NCBI GenBank assembly: GCA_965153455.1
Contig: OZ234493.1
Location: forward strand, 3,348,001-3,412,000
DNA from: Sphagnum compactum
Lineage: Eukaryota > Bryophyta > Sphagnopsida > Sphagnales
Direction: 5' to 3'
Length of the DNA stretch: 64,000 bases
The translations under genes were made by a program, and so were the position numbers. The notes beneath the pieces are model-generated. The model was not told the DNA's origin. It searched no databases and saw only the letters and a list, made by a program, of their open reading frames with translations. Shown piece by piece: positions 11,430-23,706 of the stretch (positions within the stretch are counted from its first letter, which is position 1; each line of letters begins with the position of its first letter).

Positions 11430-12175
11430 CCTGCTCCTGCTGGTGTTAGAAAACGGCAAGCACTAAACATGCGCAATGAATTAAATGCGGTGCGATCTTT
11501 GACGCGCTCTGACCACCGGTTTTCAGGATTCCGATGGCCCAACCTGGAGCCCCTATCCCCAGTTAACCACCCTGACCTGGTTAACTAAACCCACTCATTC
11601 ACCCGGCTTGGCGACCCCGGAGCCCCTATCCCCAGGCCAGAAGCCATAATCCCATTCTTTTTTTTCAGACCTACCCCGCACCTCGCGCCGGGAACTCCCA
11701 CCTCCTCGCGAGTGCCACATCCAACCCGCGGAAACAAGCCGCTCCCTGGGCCCCATCCCCCTCCCTTCATGGGAAAGGCAACCCCTATACTACCCAGGGA
11801 ACCCCATGCTCCTCTCCCCGTGGTGCTACATCCAATCCTCTTGACATCGTCGTCCTGCTCATAGTGTCTCCCCAATGGAGACTACCCTTCCTAGGGAAAC
11901 CACCTTGTCCCCACTAGCTCCCTAAGGGAGATTCCCATTCTTGGGAACCAACTTTCGTCGCACCGGGAAGCTCCTTTTGCTCCCCAGGGGAGACCAACCT
12001 TCCCAGGAAACCCCACCTTCTCCCCGCCGGGAGGTTCCTTTCGCTCCTCGGGGAACGTGCCTTCTCCCCATTGGGAAGTTAACTCAACTCCCCGAGGGAG
12101 ACACTCCCCACTCAAATGCCTAAGAGCCCGCCCAAATTTCTTGCCACCTCCCTCGGGGCAAAGCATTAACATATT
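11430..12175 (+). repeat. left long TIR of the giant MULE
   Basis: About 0.74 kb, inverted relative to 28793-29460. The outer end starts near GGTGTTAGAAAACGGCAAGCA and matches the right arm's inverse CTGGTTTTCTAAAGCAAGCA. The inner 300 bp (11880-12110) consists of TCCCC/GGGGA palindromes about 22 bp apart. It is GC-rich, so long apparent open frames across it are not genes. Confidence 0.85.
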
Positions 12176-12640
12176 TCAAGGCAAGAATTATTTTAGTATG
12201 CATTGTTTCTATGGATGAAGTGGAAGTATTCAAACCATCCAAATTAGTCAAAATCTTTTTCATCCCAAATGTCTGCATCTTGTTCAATATCTACCATGGA
12301 TGTATTATCTACAAACCTCCTTCAAGACGAATCCATCCATAGGTTTCGTAAGAAATGAAATTGTACTAGCGGCACAATATTGTCATTATTATGAGTGTTT
12401 CGAATTTCAACGACACGATCAAATTGCCTTTCCATGATCGCGTCTAATCATGAACATTTAATCGATCACAATGTGATCACATTGCAATTTTCGCACAGAA
12501 CAAATCTTACAAATTTCTTTTCTTCGTATCTACATTTTTGCAATTCGTGCATAAGTCCCACTGGCATGTCTCCTCGAAACGTCCATTGGTTCAATTGATG
12601 CGCTGATAGGCTATTTTTCTTGTTTGTACTTTGAACTACA
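12176..12640. other. region between the left TIR and the transposase remnant
   Basis: Probably the promoter or leader of the MULE transposase. No specific signal was recognised. Confidence 0.35.
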
Positions 12641-15359
12641 GCAACCTCTGGATGGTAGTTTCAACTATCGTGATCTTCAATGGGTTAACAAAAAGACAAG
12701 TGGTCATGGTTTCTGCAAGGTTTATGCATTTGTAATCATTATGTAGTTCAGAGTACCCGATTTTTTAATGGCAAATGTGAGCAACCTAGTGAAAAAGCAC
12801 ATTTTGTGTAGAAGAAATGTACGTTAGCTCCATCTGGTTCGTTCGAATCACTTCAAATCAATAGTTGTCTTACCATGTTGACATATCACTATGCGTTTGG
12901 ACCCAAGGATGAAAGGTTAGAGGATCCTATTGTAGACAAGGTGCAAGGTAGCGAAAGACTTGGGTGGTTAGGCCCTAGGAGAATGAAACAATCTCACAAT
13001 GACTCCATTAATAGGATGTCAATGTGGGTTTAGAATTGGCCAAAGCTACGTCACACTTTATATTACATTAATCCATTATTATTGTATGGAACATGTGGAC
13101 AATGTAGGAAATCTTTATTGTGGGCAACGCTCAACCCAATTCAAAGGCATGCATATGCAATTTGCACTGCATTTGGGCAAAGCAATGAAAGACTGGATTA
13201 TGGACAATATTAGGTTCGGGCACTCGACTGCGCAAATCATGACAAAGCACCAACAACATTGCTACGAGCAAGATCCCTCTAGAGAATTGTTGACATGTAA
13301 TCATTTTGTCTTCCCCCATTACATACACAATGCCATGGATACATATGTTAGTTTGGAGTACAAATGCCATCGGGACATGGCAACCAGCGTCAGATTGTGG
13401 GCTGATGCAAATTCCGACAAAGTATTCTTCTTCAACAAGAAGTAATAGCCTCAATGTCAATCTGGCTTAAATTTTCTATTGGAATTCAAATTGCTTCCCA
13501 GATAAAGCTGATGGTAGATCTCGGCCATCAAAGGGTTGTTGCATGTGATGCAACATTCGGGACAAATGACAAGGTATGAGATCTTTATCCTATTCTTCTG
13601 CCTTTAGACATGTAATGTCTCCCAAGGACATCTAAATAACAAATGTTTTGTTTCTCGCAGTTCCCGTTGTATACACTAATGGTTTTTTATGAATGGCAAA
13701 ATGGAATTTTGGTGGCTTGGATTGTGTCAACTCGGAACAAGAACACAAACCTCCAATCCTGGTTGACCACGTTGAAAGACATGTTCAGGCAAGATTTGCT
13801 TGAATGGAATCTGATTACTTTCATAGTTGACAATGTCGATTTGGAAATTAACGCCATCAACTAAGTGGAGTTCATAGTTACTTTTATTTGAATGTTGCAT
13901 GGGTTTAATATGTCATTTCCCCAAGGAGTTTCCATGAGAATGGCTTTCTCAAGGACAACAAGGGTTGATTACCTTCCCCGGGGAGATAGTGGATTCCCTC
14001 ACATCCTATAATAGGAACCCGTAGGCAAGCATAGGGCAAGGCCCCCCCTTTAGAATATCAGGGTTGGAATTCTCGGGGGAGCATATTGGGGAGATGGTTC
14101 CCTATTGAAACAATTTCCCCGAATGACGTTTCTCCAAGAAACATATTCCATTATAAGTAAGGTTCTTCGAGAAAACACTTCCTTGAATCTCAGAAATCCG
14201 CTTCCCTGATAAGTCAATTCCTGCTGCCCTAAGAAGACTCTTCCGTAGGAAGCACATGAATGGATCACTAGAATAGTTTTTGCTCGCTTTTGGCGCATTA
14301 CAATGTTAATAAGTTGAATTATTTTTTATTGTTCTCATGTTTAGGGCTTGTTTTCTCGAGTCCGTCATGTTACTTTGTTTTTGGGACGTTCGTCAAGCAT
14401 GGCTCAAACACTCTTTCAAGAAAATTTCGGACCCCCTGGTTAATTCCCATGTTTTCAAAGCAATGGGAGATATCATGTACCTCCAAGGGGTTTCACCATG
14501 TCCGTTGTCATAGGTTGCAGTTGAGAAAGAGGCTTTGATTCAACTTTCCAACCTCCGGACAATGTAACCATTAGTGAAGTCATTATTTGATTATGTCGAT
14601 GCATACTAGGTGCTGAAGATCTCCATGTGGTGCACCGATGCATAGATTATACCACATGCAAACCAAGATACGAATGCCACTATAGAAGCATACCATGGGA
14701 ATTTGAAGGAATGGCTCAAAAGCATGAAATGTAGGTTGGAAGGGAGGAGATTAGATTGGTTGATTCACCAACTGGTCAGAAAAGTCACCACACATTACTA
14801 GTATATTAGAGTGTTAAAACATGACAGTTTCCTACGGAACCATCAGGTAGAACAATATTTGTCAAATGCATGGTGGTTAGGATAGGAAATCCCAAATTTG
14901 CACATCCATCTCCCAAAGCCAAGATCCACAAATCCAGCAAGGTTCCACTCGTAGTCGCACAATCGTATACAATATACAATTTGCAATCCTGAGTCAAAGT
15001 GGGCATCTTGTGATTGCCCATGGGCACAACAAGGAAACCTATGCAAGCACCAAATTGTTGTGCTCATGAAGTTAAAGCCGAACCTTCCCCCCGAGATTGT
15101 TGTTTCATCTTGCGAAACATTTCTCAAAACATTGGCGCGTGGACTTGGGGCATTGAAAGACTTGCCTTCCCTTCTCTCAAACTTAAAAACTGCAACAACT
15201 TGTTTGTCGACCCTTGGATCATGTACGACACCAAGATCGAGTAGATTGCAACCGTATGGTTCATCAACACCGTCATCTACCCCACGGTCGCTTATGGGTG
15301 AGATCTTGCAAGTGATTAGTGTTTTTTTTTACGCTGTGGGACAAAATGACTACTTGTAA
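12640..15359 (+). pseudogene. MULE transposase (DDE + SWIM zinc finger), broken
   Basis: Pieces of a mudrA/FAR1-like transposase read in order. 12999-13445: N-terminal C-x-C block (IGCQCGFRI) and a region ending RDMATSVRLWADANSDKVFF. 13508-13573: VACDATFGTNDK with the first catalytic Asp. A GT-AG intron follows at 13574-13660. 13661-13861: FPLYTLMVFYEWQNGILVAW, then FIVDNVDLEINAI with the second Asp. About 14340-14510: LCFWDVRQAWLKHSFKK, like the family's C-x-W-H-V-R-x-A-W. About 14660-14810: NQDTNATIEAYHGNLKEWL and RRLDWLIHQL. 14995-15055: SWIM finger CDCPWAQQGNLCKH. Several stops and frame changes break it (TAA after 13445, TAA at 13862, TAG after 14506). The stretch at 13915-14240 is a palindrome array that interrupts the reading, possibly inside an intron. 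Confidence 0.88.
13915..14240. repeat. TCCCC/GGGGA palindrome array
   Basis: A series of imperfect palindromes of the type TTCCCCNNGGGGA. It lies between two coding pieces of the MULE transposase, so it is either intronic or a later expansion. Confidence 0.7.
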
Positions 15360-16789
15360 TCCCAAATTTTGGTGGAGTTCAAGTCTATACAAGGAAAAAT
15401 GGAATCTTTAAAGGCCCCTTTGGAGGCCGGGTTGTGTCACCCTGTTGGCAACATTCTTTTTGCTATAACAAATGGCAATAACCTTAGCATTAAGAGAAAG
15501 CTTGATTTTATTGATTGCATGAAAACCAAAACCAAGCCCATTTCTACAAATGAGAGCAAGAATTAGTCGCCTGCAACATGAAGATATGGATCAGTCTCAA
15601 CTTGATGAACGAGTCTCATAAGCAATTACCCTGGGAAGCCAAAAAGTATAAGGTAAAGGACCTCTTCCTCGGGAACAAAAATTGTAATGTTTCAAAGGTA
15701 TTCAATAGCATGTAAAATTGCAACCACATTTGTCCCTACCACATATTGGAAAATAATAGTGTTCTTATACTCACTTGTAACCTACAATGTGACTCTTTCC
15801 TTATCAATAATATCTACTAGGTTCCCCATGTACGCATATTAATTTCATCATGTTTTAGTAGCAGAACACCTAAGACATTAAATTTTGCCTTAAATGTTTG
15901 CAGACATTTGCGCATCTCTATTAAGGGCAAGTCCACAGTATAATGAGCCACACCCAACTCCTTTGTTCTTTTCAAAAGGACAAGGACTTGAAATTTGAAA
16001 TTGAGATGGCATGCAACCATTGCACAAAATTCATGGTTTAATCATATATTTGACTTGTATCATATATTTGACTTGTATATAAAATTTAGTTTCTTTGAAT
16101 TTTACAACTTATCTTTATATTTATCCTAGAGTTATTGGAAGAAAATTGTAGATTTTGAATTTTATAATTTATTTATGTATCAATTCCAATGATGATCTAA
16201 AACCATGTAAAGATTAATAATTATTCAATCTACATGTGAAAAATTTTCAAACAAATCTAGATTAATTTTGATTATTTTTATGTGACTTACTCAAGACCTT
16301 AGGATTGGTTACAAGTGCTTAATTAGTCCTTTTTCACCTTCAAATGTTGATATAATTGATTCATATTTTTATATGTCATTCTTGAATGTATTTTACATCA
16401 CACTATGTAGATTTTTTGAAAAACATTTAATCCTAAGTGAAGCTAAAAGTTGACAAGTGTGTTATTCAACAGTGCTTACATTTACAATGGTTCATTATAT
16501 TACAGACTTACCTTTATACCAAGAACTTGTCTGCAAGTGGAAGTCAAAGAACTCTGAGAGGATCAAAAACCAACTTACTTCAAAGTTGTCTGATTCTAAT
16601 CGCAACAAAGTTCTTGTGTATACAAACCCATTTTGAGGACATTGTGAATTACCTTTAATTCGCCACAAAGTGAAATACATAGTTAGGACAATATAAAGTT
16701 TAAATGTTCTTTATCATCTTCACAAGCTACAACATACACTCCCTAGTGACATCCTTCTCGAAAGTGTAACGCATCCCTAGCAAGATTTG
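15360..16789. other. unassigned interior of the giant MULE
   Basis: Follows the transposase remnant. It becomes AT-rich from about 16030, with no recognised domain; a short direct repeat (CATATATTTGACTTGTAT) occurs at 16044-16079. Confidence 0.4.
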
Positions 16790-17230
16790 TTCTGTGAAAT
16801 CACCTAGGGAAAAATATCCCTGGGGAAAACTCTTCCCAAGGAAGAGGCATCCTAGGGAAGACACTCCCCCAAGAAACTCTTCCACAGGGAAAACTTTTCT
16901 TGGGGATAAATCTCCCTGGGAAAAACTCCTTTGGCAGGAAATTCCAACCCTCCCACATAACTTATCTTCCTCCCCCAGGAAACACAATTTTTTCCCCGCC
17001 AGGGTGATCTTATAGCTTCCCGAGGCCACCTTCCATGCGCCATATTTCAAAATTGTGTGGGTTTGACATATGTTGCGTTCCCAGGGAGCCCAACATTGGG
17101 TTGGGGATAACCTCCCCAAGGAAAGCACCCTTATATTCATCGTGAACTTCTGAATGCTCCCTAAGGAACATACATTCTCTCCTGCTAAGGAGATCTATTC
17201 GCCTTTTCCCTGGGTAAAACCATCCAGGAC
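16790..17230. repeat. TCCCC/GGGGA palindrome array
   Basis: At least ten units such as TCTTCCCAAGGAAGA and ATCCTAGGGAAGA spaced about 20-24 bp from 16800, degrading after 17000. Open frames across it (for example 16727-17140, -) have repetitive S-P-R-E/F-P-R-E translations that come from the repeat and are not genes. Confidence 0.8.
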
Positions 17231-18540
17231 TAAGGTATGATGACATTGCCATAGGAGCTATGGCTTGAAAGCACATGACGAATATGACATAAGAAGGTGA
17301 TAATCATTTGTGACAATGTTGTTTACAATGAAGATGGCATTTACAAGCAGCAAAAGAAGACCAGTAATGCAAAAATGGCAAAAATTTGATTAAAAGTTCA
17401 TGCATGCTATCTATATTTATATGCACTTCAAATGAGGGGAAACCAATGCCACCTCTTTGCCCAAGTGTCGTCTAATCCTTAGGTAGAAGGGAATCCAATA
17501 TTACCTATCAGCATCATCCTTGGGATGATGGGAATCCTATGAACATTTAACTAATCTAGTGTACTCGGGTAAACCGCTCGTAGGGCATCATAGCTTCTTT
17601 GGATAGGGTAAAAACTCTCTCGCATGAGGCTCAATTCCTTCTCCCCCTAGGATACATTTTAGTTCCATGATTAGTGACCTAGACAAATGGTCATTCGCCG
17701 ATTGGAACTTCCAAAATTGCCAAGGAGAAATGCACACATCAGCTAATGCCCATTATGTTTATATCACTTTGTTACCCCATCGTTACTTTCCCTGGAACCA
17801 TCATGTATTGAATAACGACTTTCAATGTGTAAGGTTGATTATATTATTCAAATCGGGCATAATTTTTACCTCTTAAAAAACCACACCTACTTTCCATGTC
17901 TTCCTTTAGTGGTGATCAAGTTGGTTCCTACTCTTGATTGTGAAGTTAAAGTTTACGCTAGTCCGTTCGTCGAGCTGCACCTAATAAACATCTCAGACAG
18001 ATATGAAGGTCGATCTAGGCTCGATATTCCAACATTTAAAACTTTATGCACTGTATTATCATGAACAACCAACAATATTTTTGAACTCCATACACCACGA
18101 TCAGCTTGCATGCGAGATTTAGTCTCCTCATAAATACTCTAATGGACTTGTTGGTGGTGTATAGGATTTATCATCATTCGAGTCATCATCCTCATTTTCT
18201 AACACAACAATGCAACACTTTAGTGTTTCCCATATAACATTATTGACCCTAGTCACTTCTCTCTAAGTGAATGGCTTCCTTTTCGCATTTTCCATCACGT
18301 CACATCGTGGAACTACCATTAATTGAAGCCTTTCGGAAAAACTACAACTCTTGCAAATATCATGGTGAAGTTTTCACCTCAATGTGCTGGGTGTGCAAAG
18401 TAAATTAGTCTCGTGTAATTGACTTTCGATTCATAAAGGTTATTTATCAAGGACCATTCCCTAGGAAAGATGTCGTTATTTTCAACTTGCACCGCAAAGA
18501 TGAATTAAACATCATCCTAACCTAATGCGCCAAGGAGGTG
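17231..18540. other. unassigned interior of the giant MULE
   Basis: No recognised domain. Open frames of 69-79 codons (17667-18064, +) carry no known motif. Confidence 0.35.
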
Positions 18541-19200
18541 GCGTGCTCCCTCGGGTTCTTGCTGGGAATAATTTAGCCTGTAGGGAACTTTAGCTCCCTG
18601 ATGATTTCAGCTCAAAAGTATGGTCCCTGGGAGAAATAATAGCGAACTTAGCTCCCCATGAAACTGAAAAGTTATTCAATTGCACGACGCCCTAACATGA
18701 AAAACAACTCCTTGAGGAACAAATAGGGATTAACTCCCCAGGAAGTTTCCAAATTTCAAACTCATGGTGATCAACATTCTCATGTCCCCGGGGAAGAGAG
18801 GACTCCCCTTGGGGAATCAAGATAACCTCCCCAGGGAATTGTGAAGACTTTCCTTGAAGAAAATATTGTCTCCCCAAGGAAAGACTAAAGGGTTTCCTTG
18901 GAAAGTGATCACACTCTCCTCGAGGAAGAGAAAAAACTCTCCTCAGGGGATTAAAAAGACTTTCCCTAGGAGGAGAGAGACTTTCCCTAGGGAAGAGAGA
19001 ATTTTTTCCGGGGAACTGTAAAGATAGTCTCCCCGAGATAGTGATCATACTCTTTTTGGGGGATTGAGAAGACTCCCCTTGGGAAGTGTAAATCGTCTCC
19101 CTGGGAAAGTGATGACATTCTCTTCGGGGAGGAGACTCGGGGAAAAGAAAATACTCTCCATGGGGAAGTGATTCATACATTACCCTAGGGATCTTCAGTT
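18541..19200. repeat. longest TCCCC/GGGGA palindrome array, about 22-bp period
   Basis: From 18785 to 19165 I count about 18 units. Centres lie near 18789, 18809, 18832, 18853, 18876, 18897, 18920, 18944, 18967, 18988, 19009, 19033, 19057, 19079, 19101, 19124 and so on, so steps are 20-24 bp. Typical units are GACTCCCCTTGGGGAA and CTTTCCCTAGGGAAG. The centre dinucleotide varies while the flanking CCCC/GGGG stays, as for a conserved inverted motif. The 162-codon frame across it (18692-19180, -) is a translation of the repeat. Confidence 0.88.
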
Positions 19201-19606
19201 ACTTAGGTCCTTCGAAAGGAATCAGGTTCAACTCTCCAGGAACAAAGTATGCAAATTCTTCGAAGGATGTGCTAAAGTCCCAGGGACGTTTCTAGGTTTC
19301 ACCTTTGCATGGTATATTTTAACGAATGCTCTTTGGGGAACTGCCTATTGGCAGCTCCCCAAGGACAAATATATATATGTTTCCCAAAGAGTTGGTATTG
19401 GCAACTGCCCGAGGACCTATTTATTTTTGCTAAAAGTAGAAAATATTGCCTTATGGAATACAAATATCAAAAAACATAAGCATAGAACAAATCACAAATT
19501 TTTTATTAAATAAAAAAGAACGTACATTATTTACATGCTAAGAGGATTTTAACACTCAACATGGTCTCTCATAGATTGTTTCATCTCTATTCGAGAATTC
19601 CTTCTT

Positions 19607-20345
19607 CTACTCCACAAACACTACGTCCTTGATTATCTTATAAACTGCACCCTGCAATTCCTCTGCATCCTTTATGGTGAACCACTTACCACCATCAAAA
19701 ATTGCATCTAGGCCTTCTCGTTGTGCCTTGAGGTGCTGAAACAAGTTCAACATCATGTAATATGTGCAATTCGTACTCCCTTGTTGTTGGGGGATCTGAG
19801 GCTTCTTCCATGACAAGCTAGAAATAACGATCTTACTTTCATCATCCCACGCTTCCATGAGATCAACCTCAAGTCTTCTAAAAAAATGGGTCACTTGCTC
19901 TTCTGTGTGGGATAATTCCCATGAGTTCAATTGCACAAATCAGTTAGGTTTGTAGCAAAGGATGCTCCAATGTCTAGAGAACCCCGTAGCTCACCCAATG
20001 GTTGCTTGTGCAACTAACCAACCATGGTTAAGCCCCTTGTGCACTGCACCGTATGCAAATGGGAAGATGTGGTGGGACTTTCCCTTCGCCATTCTCCAAT
20101 CTAGCCACTCCATAAACTCTCCAATCCTTTCCAACCATTGTTTCACATCAACTTCCCACAATGTATTCATTAGTTGTGTGGGTGCAATCCATGTATCTCA
20201 TGGGACCCCCTTGAGGATGCGACAAAAGAAAATGTCCATGATATTGTTTGTGGCATCACTACTTTTTATCAGACATTTGATGTCATTGAGGTTGATCATA
20301 ATCTCCTCTTGGCCAAATGATATTTTGACATCCGACCTCTAGTCC
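19607..20345 (-). pseudogene. Ulp1-type cysteine protease domain (SUMO protease-like), broken
   Basis: Minus-strand reading from about 20345. DTWIAPTQLMNTLWEVDVKQ and WLERIGEFMEWLDW precede the catalytic region: RHWSILCY gives the active-site His (HW), LNSW stands where the family has DSxx, and PQQQGSTNCTYYMMLNLF gives the oxyanion Gln and nucleophile Cys in the classic Q-x(5)-C spacing. This is the C48/Ulp1 peptidase fold that cleaves SUMO-like modifiers. Three in-frame TGA codons (20198-20200, 19991-19993, 19940-19942) break it, each explained by CGA to TGA. The Asp-to-Asn reading at LNSW would weaken the triad, though it may be a copy error. ULP domains carried by MULEs are established for Kaonashi-type elements; here it is probably the C-terminus of a long gene starting near 27.9 kb. 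Confidence 0.82.
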
Positions 20346-20439
20346 TCACTCGTGTGCTTTTTGGCGATGTTACTGTAGGATGATCTTGTGCCGAAAGAAG
20401 ACATAATTTGAACAAAAAATTGAGGTCCACAAGGAGTTG

Positions 20440-20910
20440 AGCAATGCATCTCTGCGGGAAAACGAGAGTATCAAATCCTCGGGAAGGTTTACACTTACAC
20501 TCCCCTGATGATTGAAATCCTGGGGAGCTGGTCACATCCTTGGGGAATAAAATTTATCAATTGCCTGAAAAGCTATGATGTACAGTTCCCTAGGGCCGTC
20601 AGATGTGAGCTCCCCAGGAGTTGGGGTCCCTGGGTTACCTAATTCATCATATACTCAGAGATGACGGGTTAAGCTACTCGAAGACTTCAGCTTTCGGGGA
20701 GCTCGTGGGTGACATCCCCACGAAGCTATATAAGGTGATTTTAAGGGAAATAACACCTTCAAGTCCTTGGGGAGCATCCAAGTCTCAGCTCTCAGGCCGA
20801 TTGCACCATTTAGTGCGCCCAGGAACTGAAATCATAGGTCCTCGGGAAGGCTTGATGGGAAATAGAAACTCAATTGCGAAAAAAGTTTTGGGGCATCTTA
20901 CCTAGATTTT
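20440..20910. repeat. scattered CCCC/GGGG palindromes
   Basis: Looser units (for example CTCGGGAAGG, CCCCTGATGATTG, CCTGGGGAGC, CCTTGGGGAAT) continue the array theme without a clean period. No gene is supported. Confidence 0.5.
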
Positions 20911-21209
20911 TGTGATCAAAATTACGAATTTAAGTTGAAGATCTCATGCCATGCATTCCATTACATTGCCAACTACTGCACTTTTGAAATTAACGGCGAC
21001 TTTTTCTTTTGAGGCTCTACCTTCTATCCCCAATAGCGAGAGTGGGCATCTTGTTGTTTGCTTTCAAGTACGGCTCATATTGTGCACCTTTCTTACCTTT
21101 TGCGTCTTTAGAGGCATTCGATGGGCTTTGAGTTGATCACCTTCCCTTATCGAGTTTAGGTTTTATTGTCAAGGACGCAGGTTGTTCAACTCCCTATAGT
21201 ATTCTCTAT

Positions 21210-22190
21210 GCCTGGCCACGGGGCCAGCACCCAAATGTCATTTTGTCCCGAGACTCCCAAGTGGGAGTCCCGAAATTCCCTAAATTGGGACTCTTATAAC
21301 TTTGGAGGCGCATAACTTTATGTGCAGACCTTTGATTGAAATGAAGTCTAAAGCAAAATTGTAGCCCTTGTCAAAAGCTTTCTAACGATATGTGACACGC
21401 CACCTGAACACAAGGAAATTAGGGCAATTCTTGACTTTTAGTGGTTGGGAGTCAAATTGGCAATTTGACTCCTAGCCCTTCTTTTGGCCATAACTTGTGT
21501 GTTTTAAATACCTAACTGGGTCATGCGAGCCCATTTTAGACATTAAGTTCCACGACTTTTCCAATGATATAGAGAACTCTTCAATCCAATGGGTTTTGAC
21601 CCCTGTAATTGCTCTCTGAAAATTCGGGAATTCATCGAGACTCCAACTCCCAAAATGGGAGTTCATTTGGGAGTGTGGAGGTTCATTCCCTCACACCCTC
21701 CCACACTCCCGGGAGCATGAAATATGACTCTTGGGCTTCATTCTTGGCCCACACCTTCACAAGCCCTTGCCTTGGTCGCGAGCCCAAGGCTAAGGTTGCA
21801 ACAGTAATTCTCGACTTTTAGTGGTCAGGAGTCAAATTAGCACTTTGACTCTCAACCTTTCTTTTGGCCGTAACTTATGTTATAAATACTCAAATGGGTC
21901 ATAGGAGCCTACTTTAAACATCAAAATCTTAATAATTTTGCAATGGTATAAGCAAGTATTCAATCTAATGAGTTTTGACCTTTGAAATTGCTCTTTGAAA
22001 ATTTGAGATTCCATAGGGATTCTAACACCCAAAGTGGGAGTCCACTTGGGAGTGTGTGGGCTCATTCCCTCACACTCTCTTGCACTCCCGGGAATATGAA
22101 TATGACTCTCGGGTTGCACTCTCAGCTCGCACCTTTCCATGCCCTTGCCTTGGTCACTAGCCCAAGGCTAGGGTCGTGACAATACCAGCG
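21210..22190 (-). repeat. two tandem diverged LTR fragments (chromovirus-related)
   Basis: Minus-strand sequence at about 21210-21700 matches the 5' half of the LTR at 37459-37745 in order: a CTCCCA/TGGGAGT palindrome region, GGGTCAAAACC, a TTGGAAAAG(T/G)TC block, AAGTTATGG followed by AAAGAAGGGC, GGAGTCAAATTGCCAATTTG, and CACTAAAAGTC. A second, similar copy follows at about 21800-22190. These are fragments of a related but older retroelement inserted in the MULE. Confidence 0.75.
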
Positions 22191-22589
22191 GAATAGGGGA
22201 TCTTTGGGATTCTCCGCAAGCCACTCTAGAACCTTTGTTCTAAGGTGGTCTAATTAAGGACATCACTACAACTCAATTATCATAGATGTCGCAAAACGTT
22301 AGTTCCTTCGTTGTCCCCATGTGTAGCACCATGCCAATTGTTGCCCCCAATTTTCAACGCACACTCGCTAAAGTATTGATACTTATGATTGTTATTCGAT
22401 GGCAACCAAACCAAGATGGCCCATTTATTTTGGAAGTTATCAATCACAAGTCCAGAACTCCTACACCTTAGAAGTGGGTTTTTCGAGAGAATGCAATGTT
22501 GATGCTGCCATCTAAGAAACCGCTACCCTTTGAACCTCCTCATTTATAGTGCGATGGAAAGACCCACTGATGGATTACAAATGATGTTG

Positions 22590-22920
22590 AAAGGGCCAAT
22601 GGGGGAGAAGTGTTCGAATAGACCAGGTGGTGGCTTCCCAAAATCCGGGCCATGGTGAGTCTTGTGAGTCTGTGTTTGCCCATGGTTCTTCCATGCACCA
22701 AAAGTGTTCCAGCTACGCACTAACCAACTTATTGTTTGGTTTGTGGAGGTCTATGTGAGTAATTTACTTGCTTGTCAATCTTCCTAGTCCCCATCTCGGA
22801 ACTCCAGCACGCCTCTCTACCCCCGAAGTGCTGCGAGCCAGGGAGTGCGCCGCAACTCCTTCTCCTTCCACTATCTTCACCTTGAGACTCGTAATTGAAT
22901 CCATCAAGGAGCTTGGGGGT
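22590..22920 (+). repeat. diverged LTR 3'-half fragment
   Basis: Plus-strand match to LTR positions 37995-38250: GGTGGTGGCTTCCC, TGGTGAGTCTTGTGAGTC, CACTAACCAACTT, TTGCTTGTCAATCTTCCTAG, and a CACGCC(T/C)CTCTACCCC block. Divergence from the intact LTR is clearly higher than between the two LTRs of the 37-44 kb element. Confidence 0.75.
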
Positions 22921-23029
22921 GCATCAATTACCCTGAATTACATGCATGTAGGTGGCATGCCACATATATGTGGAAAGCTTTCAACGAGATCTATAATTTT
23001 GTTTTAAACCTTGTTTCAATCGAAGGTCT

Positions 23030-23480
23030 GCACAAGAAGTTATTGGCGTCCAAAGTGGCAGGAGTCCCAATTTTGGGAATTTCGGGACTCCTGACTTGGG
23101 AGTCCCAAGAAAAATGATTTGGATGTAACCCCTATGGCCAATCAAAAAGAATAATATAAGGGGGAAGGTGGTGGCTTCCCCCAAGTCCAGGTCATGGTGA
23201 ATCTTTTAAGTCTATGTATGCCCGTGGCTCGTTTGTGCACCAAAAATGTTTCAATTATGCACTAAGCAACTTGTTGTTTGGTTTGTGCAGGTCCATATGA
23301 ATAATTGAACCGCTTGTCATTCATCCTAGTCCCCATCCCAAAACTCCATCACGCCCTTCTTATCACCAAAGTGCTATGAGCTAAGGAACGTACCGCAATT
23401 CCTTCTTCTTTCGTTGTTTTCACTTTGAACTCGCATTTGAATCTTTCAAGGAGTTTGGGGGTATGTTAGGTACCAAAAGA
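23030..23480 (+). repeat. second diverged LTR 3'-half fragment
   Basis: Contains GGAGTCCCAATTTTGGGA, GGGGGAAGGTGGTGGCTTCC, CTAAGCAACTTGTTG and TCATCCTAGTCCCCATCCC in the same order as the LTR. It repeats the 22590-22920 block, so two partial LTRs lie in direct orientation about 0.4 kb apart. Confidence 0.75.
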
Positions 23481-23706
23481 AACCTTAGCACCAAACACTT
23501 TCTCCACACCCATGGCCTCTCTAGCAACATCTGTGTCTTGGGCCCTTTTAGCCTCCTCAACCTTCTCCCCACCTTGACACGTGTCTAGGGCCACAACTGT
23601 CTTTGGCCCTCCAAGCCTCCCTAACCCGATTCATGTCCCAAGAAAAACACCTATCCTCGGCCCATGCCTCTTCTTCGACCTAAACCATGTTTTCGAGAAC
23701 CAATGT

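Noticed and set aside
11585-12172. Long minus-strand frames in the left TIR
   Set aside because: GC-rich TIR sequence with Gly/Pro-rich low-complexity translation; the right TIR does not keep the frames.
18692-19180. 162-codon frame with a Ser/Pro/Arg-Glu repeat translation
   Set aside because: It is a translation of the TCCCC/GGGGA palindrome array; the period of the DNA repeat and its presence on both strands explain it, and no start or domain is supported.
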